From: Flavobacteriaceae bacterium
GTDB taxonomy: Bacteria; Bacteroidota; Bacteroidia; Flavobacteriales; Flavobacteriaceae
NCBI GenBank assembly: GCA_018669795.1
Contig: JABHSQ010000021.1
Span: 1 to 46,166 of the forward strand
Direction: 5' to 3'
DNA length: 46,166 nucleotides
Below the pieces are notes generated by a model that saw nothing but the letters and a program-made list of their open reading frames with translations, was not told the origin of the DNA and searched no databases. Position 1 is the first letter of the stretch, and each line of letters begins with the position of its first letter. Of this stretch, positions 40,149 through 46,166 are shown piece after piece. The translations under genes and the position numbers were made by a program.

Positions 40149-41165
40149 TTATTTTAAAGCTGAATAATCCCCAATACTAACATTGGTGAAATTACCATCA
40201 AAAGTTGCGTGGTTCCCAATCATCGCGTTGTCTAAGATAGCATTTTTTATAAGTGTATGTGTTTGAATTATACTATTTTTAACGTTACTGTCTTCTATGA
40301 TAGTATTTGCTCCAATGGAAGCAAAGGGACCAACTGTGCTATTTTTTAAGGTAACTCCTGCTCCTATAAAACAAGGCTCGATAATTTTTGAATTGTTTAA
40401 ATTAAGAGTATCTGAAACTAAATTTTCCTTGCTTTTATTTAAAAAGCCTAACATTCTACGATTGGTTTCTATAGTTCCCTCCTTATTTCCGCAATCCATC
40501 CATTCATCAACTGTACCTGTTTTAAAAACTTTACCCTGAGCCATCATTCTTTTTATACCATCATTTATTTGGTATTCACCACCATTTATAATATTATTAT
40601 CAATTACATATTGTAACTCTTTTTTTAGTACTGCAACATCTTTAAAATAATAAATACCGATAACCGCTTGGTCACTTACAAACTCAGTGGGTTTTTCAAC
40701 TAGTTCTGTAATTTCATTATTTTCATTTAGATTCACAACGCCATAGGCTTCAGGATTGCTAACTTTTTTAGTCCAAATAACACTATCGACATTTTTGTCT
40801 AAATCAAAATCTGCTCTAATTAATGTATCTGCATAAGCGACAACGGCAGGTCCAGAAAGAGAATCTTCTGCACACATAATAGCATGTCCTGTTCCTAAAG
40901 GATTTAATTGTCTATAGATACTAGCTTTGGCTCCAAGATCAGAAGCTAACTCTTTTAGGCTCTCTATCACATCCTCTCCAAACCAAGCTGGATCTCCTAA
41001 GATAAAGGCAATTTCTTCGATAGGTTCATTTAATAATCCTACTATATCTGCCACCAAGCGATGAACTATAGGTTTTCCGGCTACTGGTATTAAAGGTTTT
41101 GGAACTGTTAAACTGTGTGGTCTTAGACGTGAACCACGTCCTGCCATTGGTACTATTATTTTCAT
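40149..41165 (-). CDS. Sugar-phosphate nucleotidyltransferase
   Basis: A 338-residue NTP-transferase. The N-terminal domain has the pyrophosphorylase signature 'IVPMAGRGSRLRPHSLTVPKPLIPVAGKPI' (residues 4-33), 'GTGHAIMCAED' and 'WTKKVSNPEAYGVVNLNENNEITELVEKP'. The C-terminal part (about 255-338) is a left-handed beta-helix hexapeptide region ('GAGVTLKNSTVGPFASIGANTII'), similar to the glucose-1-phosphate thymidylyl/uridylyl-type enzymes with a GlmU-like tail. It makes an activated sugar, most likely for cell-surface glycan synthesis, in line with the flippase in the same operon. The sugar cannot be predicted. Confidence 0.88.
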   Translation of the reverse strand: MKIIVPMAGRGSRLRPHSLTVPKPLIPVAGKPIVHRLVADIVGLLNEPIEEIAFILGDPAWFGEDVIESLKELASDLGAKASIYRQLNPLGTGHAIMCAEDSLSGPAVVAYADTLIRADFDLDKNVDSVIWTKKVSNPEAYGVVNLNENNEITELVEKPTEFVSDQAVIGIYYFKDVAVLKKELQYVIDNNIINGGEYQINDGIKRMMAQGKVFKTGTVDEWMDCGNKEGTIETNRRMLGFLNKSKENLVSDTLNLNNSKIIEPCFIGAGVTLKNSTVGPFASIGANTIIEDSNVKNSIIQTHTLIKNAILDNAMIGNHATFDGNFTNVSIGDYSALK

Positions 41166-41172
41166 AGTCTTG

Positions 41173-41186
41173 CCTGCAAAAGCAGG
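41173..41186. repeat. CCTGC/GCAGG palindrome (copy 2)
   Basis: CCTGC-AAAA-GCAGG, followed by a T-run on the plus strand, lies 8 bp upstream of the nucleotidyltransferase start. It is similar to the palindromes at 13932-13949 and 41256-41275. No plus-strand gene ends here, so a terminator function is unlikely. Confidence 0.5.
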
Positions 41187-41255
41187 TATTTTTTTAATTA
41201 ATATCTATCTTTAAAATCCCTCCACAAAAAAGAGATATTATTTCCTTTTTTTGAA

Positions 41256-41275
41256 ATTCCTGCTTTCGCAAGAAT
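41256..41275. repeat. CCTGC/GCAGG palindrome (copy 3)
   Basis: ATTCCTGC-TTTC-GCAAGAAT: an 8-bp stem with one mismatch, 3 bp after the dut stop. Together with the copy at 41173-41186 it flanks the 113-bp dut-nucleotidyltransferase gap. The element may end or slow dut transcription, but the spacing to its sister suggests a small mobile or dispersed palindrome. Confidence 0.5.
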
Positions 41276-41278
41276 TTA

Positions 41279-41713
41279 TTACTTCACTCCAGTACTTCCG
41301 AATCCTCCAGCACCTCTTTCTGTTTTATCTAATACCTCTACCTCATGCCATGATACCCTTTCGTGCTTTGCGATAATTAATTGAGCAATACGTTCTCCAT
41401 TTTCGATGGTAAAGTTTTTATTGGAGAGATTCACTAAAATCACTCCAATTTCACCTCGATAATCAGCATCTATGGTTCCTGGAGCATTTAAAACTGTAAT
41501 TCCTTTCTTGGCAGCTAATCCACTTCTTGGCCTTACTTGAGCTTCAATACCTATTGGCAATTCGATAAAAAGTCCTGTTTTAATGATGGTTCTCTCTAAT
41601 GGTTTTAATGTAACGGCCATCTCTATATTGGCTCTTAAATCCATCCCAGCTGAAGCTAGGGTCTCATATTCAGGTAGGGAATGGGTGGATTTATTTATTA
41701 TTTTTATATTCAT
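41279..41713 (-). CDS. dut: dUTP diphosphatase
   Basis: Dut hydrolyses dUTP to dUMP, which keeps uracil out of DNA and supplies thymidylate synthesis. The 144-residue sequence shows all five motifs of the trimeric family: SAGMDLRA (21-28), [11 protein letters not shown] (61-71), [17 protein letters not shown] (79-95, catalytic Asp82), ERIAQLI (107-113) and the C-terminal [10 protein letters not shown] (133-142). Length is normal. It lies between the flippase (33 bp) and the nucleotidyltransferase (113 bp with two palindromes). Confidence 0.97.
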   Translation of the reverse strand: MNIKIINKSTHSLPEYETLASAGMDLRANIEMAVTLKPLERTIIKTGLFIELPIGIEAQVRPRSGLAAKKGITVLNAPGTIDADYRGEIGVILVNLSNKNFTIENGERIAQLIIAKHERVSWHEVEVLDKTERGAGGFGSTGVK

Positions 41714-41746
41714 TTATTATTGATTTAAAAACAAACTAATATGTTT

Positions 41747-43207
41747 TTATCTTTTAATTAGTTGTTTGATGTCCTTATTTTCTGAAACAATAATCATACC
41801 TAAAAACACCGTTAGCAATAATGTTCCTTTCCAAATGTTTCCTTGAAAAACATAGTATGAAAGTACCGAAAATACGATTGATAGCAAAAGGTAAAAACCT
41901 ATTTTTTTTAGATCATATGGGACCTTGTAATATTTCCTTCCTAAAAAATAAGAGACTAACATCATACTGCTGTAAGCGGCTAAAGTTGCGATTGCAGATC
42001 CTTTATAACTAATTATTGGGATTAATAAAAAATTTAATATTAATGTTATTACTGCACCAAAAACTGAAATATATGCACCAAACTTGGTTCGATCCGTCAC
42101 TTTATACCAAACCGATAAATTATGATAGATTCCCAAACATAAGTTTGCTAATAAAATGATAGGGACAATCGCTAAAGCTTCCCAAAAACTACTGTCTGGT
42201 ATCAATATTTGTTTGAATATATCTAAATAAACAACTACAAATAGTAATATAAAGCTCCCTAAAATTGTAAAATATTTTGTGATGGTTGCATAGGTTTTTT
42301 TTGCATTTTCACTTTTGGAATGATTAAATAAAAAAGGTTCAATTCCCAATCGGAAAGCAGTTGTAAACAAGGTCATGAATACTCCTAGCTTATAACAAGC
42401 AGCATACATTCCTAGTTCAGAATCTGCAATATCCGAAGGTAATAAGTACCGCAATAAAATTTTATCAAAGGCTTCATTAATTGAAAAAGCAATTCCAGCT
42501 ATTAATACTGGCAAAGCATATTTCATCATTTTTTTCCAAATATTAATATCAAATGAAAATTTCATTTTAAAATAAAGAGGTACCAGCATTAAAAAAGTAA
42601 TACCACTGGCAATTAAATTTGAAATAAACACATAAGCTACTTTTCCTTCCTCTAAATTAATCGCATTCCAAAAAGAATTGATATCGTTTTTAGCCCAAAG
42701 CGGCAGCACTAAAAAGAAAAATAAATTGAAGCCCAAATTAATACAAACATTAACTATTTTAATGATGGCGTACCGAGTAGGTTTTTCATTGGCACGCAAC
42801 CAAACAAAAGGAATCACTACCAGTGCGTCTAATGCTAATATTAACAATCCACAGGTAATAAAATCTACATTAAAATTTAAAAATGTCGCTATTTCTGTTT
42901 TAACGGAAAGTATTAATACTAAAAAAATAAGTGTGGAAACTGTAAGCGACGTTAAGGCGGTAGACTGAATTTTTTCTTTTTTATAGTCCTCTTTATTTAT
43001 AAATCTAAAAAAAGCGGTTTCCATTCCATAGGAAAGAAGTACGTTCCCTAATATCAAAAAAGCCATCAATGAAGCGTAGACTCCAAATTGTTCTTTCCCC
43101 AGAACCAAAACATATAATGGCACCAAAAAAATAGCTAAAGCTCTAGGTAAGACTGTAGCTAAACCATATATAAATGTTTGTTTAAAGAGCTTTTTAAAAA
43201 CGTTCAA
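41747..43207 (-). CDS. Polysaccharide flippase (Wzx/MOP family)
   Basis: A 486-residue inner-membrane protein with about 14 membrane segments, of the MOP (Wzx) flippase family, which moves lipid-linked oligosaccharides across the inner membrane. The N-terminus 'FKKLFKQTFIYGLATVLPRALAIFLVPLYVLVLGKEQFGVYASLMAF' and the 'AYSSMMLVSYFLGRKYYKVPYDLKKI' region are typical. The only start that gives this N-terminus is TTG 43207-43205. The gene opens the minus-strand operon with dut, a sugar nucleotidyltransferase and exported proteins, fitting export of a surface glycan. Confidence 0.9.
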   Translation of the reverse strand: MNVFKKLFKQTFIYGLATVLPRALAIFLVPLYVLVLGKEQFGVYASLMAFLILGNVLLSYGMETAFFRFINKEDYKKEKIQSTALTSLTVSTLIFLVLILSVKTEIATFLNFNVDFITCGLLILALDALVVIPFVWLRANEKPTRYAIIKIVNVCINLGFNLFFFLVLPLWAKNDINSFWNAINLEEGKVAYVFISNLIASGITFLMLVPLYFKMKFSFDINIWKKMMKYALPVLIAGIAFSINEAFDKILLRYLLPSDIADSELGMYAACYKLGVFMTLFTTAFRLGIEPFLFNHSKSENAKKTYATITKYFTILGSFILLFVVVYLDIFKQILIPDSSFWEALAIVPIILLANLCLGIYHNLSVWYKVTDRTKFGAYISVFGAVITLILNFLLIPIISYKGSAIATLAAYSSMMLVSYFLGRKYYKVPYDLKKIGFYLLLSIVFSVLSYYVFQGNIWKGTLLLTVFLGMIIVSENKDIKQLIKR

Positions 43208-43259
43208 TTCTTTTTATTTTATAATTTAAAAGTATTAAATTTCCAGGGGTATTGTACTG

Positions 43260-43787
43260 TTATAATTTATTATCAGGTGCCATTGAAGGGTAGGCTATTA
43301 TTTGTTTTTCTTCGATATTTAAAATTTTATGATAATAGACTTTGTTATTATAATCATAACTTAAAACTGCCTCATTATTTTCTAATTTGAAAGGAGAAAT
43401 CTTAGGTGGAGTATTAGTCGCTTCAATTATTGAATTGTTATCCATTATAACACTCTTATTTATATCATTTTTATAATAACCTTCAAAAACAGGATCCTTA
43501 GAAGTTTTCACATCGACACTTTTGCCTCTAAAATAAAACTCTTTTAGAGTCACTCCTTCTGATATATCATTAATAATAGCATAAATATTTAATCCTGAAC
43601 CTCCTTCTTTTATGCCAGCAACCCACTTTTGACAATAGCTATTTTTAACGGTAAATGGGGTGTTTTGTGTTAATACAAAAGATTCTTTTTCCATTTTACA
43701 AGTACCACAACCGGTAGTTATACTTAGGAGAATTATTGCACTTATAAATAAAGCTAAAAAATTATACTTTTTGATAGATATTTTCAT
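43260..43787 (-). CDS. Lipoprotein of unknown function
   Basis: A 175-residue lipoprotein: signal peptide ending at Cys27 (SITTGC), then a second Cys close by (GCGTCKM). The mature part is strand-rich ('GLNIYAIINDISEGVTLKEFYFRGKSVDVKT', 'NNEAVLSYDYNNKVYYHKILNIEEKQIIAYP'). I do not recognise a family. The gene is 52 bp upstream of the flippase on the same strand and 188 bp after atpG; a strong terminator separates it from atpG. Confidence 0.65.
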   Translation of the reverse strand: MKISIKKYNFLALFISAIILLSITTGCGTCKMEKESFVLTQNTPFTVKNSYCQKWVAGIKEGGSGLNIYAIINDISEGVTLKEFYFRGKSVDVKTSKDPVFEGYYKNDINKSVIMDNNSIIEATNTPPKISPFKLENNEAVLSYDYNNKVYYHKILNIEEKQIIAYPSMAPDNKL

Positions 43788-43876
43788 GATTTTAATTAAA
43801 ACTTCAACACATTAAATCTACAAAATGTATTATTAATATTAACTGTCATTAGTTAAGATCTATTTTTAAGAAAACT

Positions 43877-43909
43877 AAAAAGCCTCTTGAATAATTCAAA
43901 AGGCTTTTT
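43877..43909. terminator. Intrinsic terminator of the ATP synthase operon
   Basis: AAAAAGCCT-C-TTGAA and TTCAA-A-AGGCTTTTT form a 14-bp stem with one C/A mismatch and a 3-nt loop, ending in U-runs on the minus-strand transcript. It is downstream of atpG and its extra tail (43931-43975). Confidence 0.85.
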
Positions 43910-43930
43910 TTATATACTATGTTTTAAAAT

Positions 43931-43975
43931 TTATCCAGCCAATGCTTCGTTTTGAAGAATTTGGCTAACGCCTAA
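43931..43975 (-). other. In-frame second copy of the atpG C-terminal tail
   Basis: Directly after the atpG stop (43978-43976) the same frame continues for 14 codons, LGVSQILQNEALAG, and ends at a second TAA (43933-43931). The last five residues EALAG are the same as the end of AtpG itself (GGAEALAG). The DNA around the ends is also similar (CCAGCCAATGCTTCG at 43935-43949, CCAGCTAATGCTTCC at 43979-43993). It looks like a partial tandem duplication, or an older, longer end now cut by a stop. Confidence 0.6.
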
Positions 43976-44842
43976 TTATCCAGCTAATGCTTCCGCACCA
44001 CCTACAATTTCTAAGATTTCATTAGTAATAGACGCTTGTCTAGCTTTGTTGTATTGTAGTTTTAAAGCGTCACGTAATTCGGTTGCATTATCAGTTGCTT
44101 TGTGCATTGCTGTCATACGAGCACCGTGCTCACTTGCAGAAGAATCTCTTAGCGCTTTAAAAAGTTGCATTTTTAAGCTTTTAGGGATTAATTCTTCAAC
44201 AATTTTTGCTTTTGAAGGCTCAAAAATATAATCTGCAGTTTCTACTTTTTCCTCCTTATTTTGATCGGAAACAATTGGTAAAAATTGTTCGTTCATAATA
44301 ATTTGTGTAGCAGCATTTTTAAATTTATTATAAACTAAAACGATCTTATCGTAAGAACCATTAGTAAATAAATCCATTAATTTTTGTGCAATTACGGCAT
44401 TATTTTCAAAAGTTAAGTCATCGAAAATCGCTATGTTATTTTCAAGAACATTTTGCTCTTTAGATAATACGTCATTTGCTTTTTTACCTAAAGTAAAAAG
44501 GTCTACTTGCTTACCTTTATAGACATCTTTAATTAAAGATACAGTGCTTTTTACAATGTTTGAATTAAAAGCACCTGCCAATCCACGATTAGAAGAAATA
44601 GCAACTATTAACACTTTATTTATAGCTCTTTCGTCTGCATAATCACTTCCAATATCACCATCTAAACTTGCGCTTAAACTTTGTAATAATTCGGTTTGCT
44701 TATCAGCATAAGGACGCATCGTAGTAATTGCATCTTGGGCTTTTTTCAATTTAGCAGCAGATACCATTTTCATGGCACTAGTAATCTGCATCGTTGAAGA
44801 CACCGAAGATATTCTATTACGTATTTCTTTTAAATTTGCCAT
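43976..44842 (-). CDS. atpG: ATP synthase F1 gamma subunit
   Basis: The gamma subunit is the central rotor shaft of F1F0 ATP synthase. The 288-residue protein starts MANLKEIRNRISSVSSTMQI, followed by TSAMKMVSAAKLKKAQDAI, the conserved N-terminal helix, and ends with the matching C-terminal helix 'SEHGARMTAMHKATDNATELRDALKLQYNKARQASITNEILEIVGGAEALAG'. The middle Rossmann-like domain ('VLIVAISSNRGLAGAFNSNIVK') is normal. It follows atpA on the same strand after a 62-bp spacer with a palindromic repeat. The in-frame tail after its stop is described separately. Confidence 0.97.
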   Translation of the reverse strand: MANLKEIRNRISSVSSTMQITSAMKMVSAAKLKKAQDAITTMRPYADKQTELLQSLSASLDGDIGSDYADERAINKVLIVAISSNRGLAGAFNSNIVKSTVSLIKDVYKGKQVDLFTLGKKANDVLSKEQNVLENNIAIFDDLTFENNAVIAQKLMDLFTNGSYDKIVLVYNKFKNAATQIIMNEQFLPIVSDQNKEEKVETADYIFEPSKAKIVEELIPKSLKMQLFKALRDSSASEHGARMTAMHKATDNATELRDALKLQYNKARQASITNEILEIVGGAEALAG

Positions 44843-44843
44843 T

Positions 44844-44904
44844 GTATTAAGTATTCGGTATTTAGTACTTAGCGTTTTAAAATTTAAGTACTGAATACTA
44901 ATTT
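44844..44904. repeat. Palindromic spacer between atpA and atpG
   Basis: AGTATTCGGTA (44850-44860) can pair with TACTGAATACT (44889-44899) as an 11-bp stem with one G-U pair. AGTACTT (44864-44870) and AAGTACT (44886-44892) offer a competing, shorter stem. TACTTAG-like units repeat within the spacer. An intercistronic RNA element or a repeat-derived spacer is likely; no open frame exists here. Confidence 0.45.
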
Positions 44905-46166
44905 TTAATTATAATTAGCTTCAATATCTTTTGCTACTTTTGATAATACTTCAACTGCTTCATCGGTTAATTTACCAACTTTTAAAGTGTTTAAAGTTTC
45001 TCTATGTTTTGCATTTAGGTATTCAATGAAATCTCTTTCAAATTCTTTCACCTTATTAACAGGTACATTACGTAATAAGTTTTTAGATCCTGCATAAATA
45101 ATCGCAATCTGATCTTCAACGGTAAATGGGTCGTTTTGAGCTTGTTTTAAAATTTCAACGTTACGTTTACCCTTTTCTATAACACTTAAAGTAGCTGCAT
45201 CAAGATCAGAACCAAACTTAGCAAAAGCTTCCAATTCACGGAATTGTGCTTGATCTAACTTAAGTGTACCAGATACTTTTTTCATTGATTTAACCTGAGC
45301 GTTACCACCCACACGTGATACAGAAATACCTACGTTAATTGCTGGACGAACACCTGAGTTAAATAAATCACCATCTAGGAATATTTGACCATCTGTAATT
45401 GAAATTACGTTTGTTGGAATATATGCTGATACATCACCTGCCTGTGTTTCGATAATTGGCAATGCTGTTAATGAACCACCACCTTTTACAACATCTTTTA
45501 AAGATTCAGGTAAATCGTTCATTTGTCTAGCGATAGCATCATCATTAATTACTTTAGCAGAACGCTCTAATAATCTTGAGTGAAGGTAAAATACATCTCC
45601 AGGATATGCCTCACGCCCTGGTGGACGACGTAATAATAAAGATACCTCACGGTAGGCTACGGCTTGTTTAGACAAATCATCATAGACTATTAATGCTGGA
45701 CGACCAGTATCTCTAAAATACTCTCCAATAGCTGCACCTGCAAAAGGAGCATATACTTGCATTGGAGCAGGATCACTAGCATTTGCAGCAACAATAGTTG
45801 TATAAGCAAGAGCACCTTTTTCTTCTAAAACTTTAGCAATATTTGCTACGGTAGAAGCTTTTTGTCCAATCGCTACATATATACAATATACTGGTTCCCC
45901 AGCATCGTAAAATTCTTTTTGGTTTAGAATCGTATCAATACAAACTGTTGTTTTTCCAGTTTGACGATCGCCAATTACCAATTCACGTTGGCCTCTACCT
46001 ACTGGAATCATTGCATCAATAGCTTTAATTCCTGTTTGAAGCGGTTCTGTTACTGGCTCACGGAAGATTACACCAGGTGCAATACGTTCTAATGGCATTT
46101 CGTAAGTTTTACCTGTAATTGCTCCTTTACCATCAATTGGTTCTCCTAGCGTATTTACAACACGAC
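44905..46166 (-). CDS. atpA: ATP synthase F1 alpha subunit, 5' end outside window
   Basis: The C-terminal 420 residues or so of the F1 alpha subunit. The frame is open to the window edge, past an internal Met at 46098: the codons beyond it read [20 protein letters not shown], the normal sequence ahead of it, so 46098 is not the start. The nucleotide-binding core has GDRQTGKTT (Walker A), '[43 protein letters not shown]' and '[42 protein letters not shown]', as in all alpha subunits. It is followed by atpG. Confidence 0.97.
   Translation of the reverse strand, partial: RVVNTLGEPIDGKGAITGKTYEMPLERIAPGVIFREPVTEPLQTGIKAIDAMIPVGRGQRELVIGDRQTGKTTVCIDTILNQKEFYDAGEPVYCIYVAIGQKASTVANIAKVLEEKGALAYTTIVAANASDPAPMQVYAPFAGAAIGEYFRDTGRPALIVYDDLSKQAVAYREVSLLLRRPPGREAYPGDVFYLHSRLLERSAKVINDDAIARQMNDLPESLKDVVKGGGSLTALPIIETQAGDVSAYIPTNVISITDGQIFLDGDLFNSGVRPAINVGISVSRVGGNAQVKSMKKVSGTLKLDQAQFRELEAFAKFGSDLDAATLSVIEKGKRNVEILKQAQNDPFTVEDQIAIIYAGSKNLLRNVPVNKVKEFERDFIEYLNAKHRETLNTLKVGKLTDEAVEVLSKVAKDIEANYN

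Noticed and set aside
46096-46098. ATG 46098 as the start of atpA
   Set aside because: The frame continues upstream to the window edge with conserved alpha-subunit sequence, so the Met is internal.
1-46166. tRNA, rRNA, CRISPR, insertion sequences or prophage genes
   Set aside because: No cloverleaf-like tRNA, rRNA segment, regularly spaced repeats, transposase or phage protein could be found on either strand.

Overview
The window is a strongly AT-rich chromosomal segment of a Bacteroidota bacterium, most likely a (marine) member of Flavobacteriaceae. The evidence is gene content plus signal style: a complete MoxR/DUF58/Bat aerotolerance-type operon, Bacteroidota-specific families (DUF4292, DUF983, EnvC-like M23 protein), lipoproteins with short Ser-Cys or Gly-Cys lipoboxes, several genes that can only start at TTG, no obvious Shine-Dalgarno pattern, and promoter elements of the TTG-N19/20-TAnnTTTG type. 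I see no rRNA, tRNA, CRISPR array, insertion sequence or prophage.

Layout. 1-440: start of a secreted protein (cut by the window edge) and a long AT-rich control region with two pairs of 9-bp direct repeats. 440-3648: ArsC/Spx-like protein, EamA transporter, thioesterase and YheT-type hydrolase, with two small gene remnants between them. 3806-6900: yicC-gmk-nadD (overlapping) followed by gpsA with its own promoter. 6901-8844 (minus): conserved hypothetical, pheS, conserved hypothetical. 8935-9486: CvpA-like protein. 9481-18611 (minus): moxR, DUF58, a two-TM protein, batA, batB, batC, batD, batE. 18794-20696: SDR plus AlbA_2-domain protein. 20871-23095 (minus): ALDH7-type dehydrogenase and 3-hydroxyanthranilate dioxygenase. 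23393-30183 (plus): isoaspartyl peptidase, a broken monooxygenase-like gene, GH2 beta-mannosidase, GH20 hexosaminidase and CutC, overlapping end to end. 30186-36695: CYTH protein, dinB, SH3 lipoprotein, DUF983, an iodotyrosine-deiodinase-like flavoprotein, an MBL/rhodanese protein, a single rhodanese and a TPMT-like methyltransferase. 36744-43787 (minus): EnvC-like protein, DUF4292 lipoprotein, TPR protein, sugar nucleotidyltransferase, dut, polysaccharide flippase, lipoprotein. 43976-46166 (minus): atpG and the 3' part of atpA.

How genes work together. The Bat operon encodes an AAA+ ATPase with three VWA/MIDAS proteins and membrane-anchored TPR/SH3 partners, a predicted envelope chaperone-like machine. 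The lipoproteins at 23393-29482 plus CutC look like a surface/periplasmic glycoprotein (N-glycan) salvage set. The 34223-36695 genes fit persulfide/thiol handling. The 36744-43207 operon joins export of a surface glycan with lipoprotein and cell-wall functions.

Most interesting: a LytTR-like repeat architecture at 101-331; an in-frame second copy of the atpG C-terminal tail after its stop; an IYD homologue that keeps the full E-Y-K substrate triad; CutC inside a glycosidase operon; a pheS promoter embedded in a 16-bp perfect inverted repeat; and several decayed genes whose remains are still readable.
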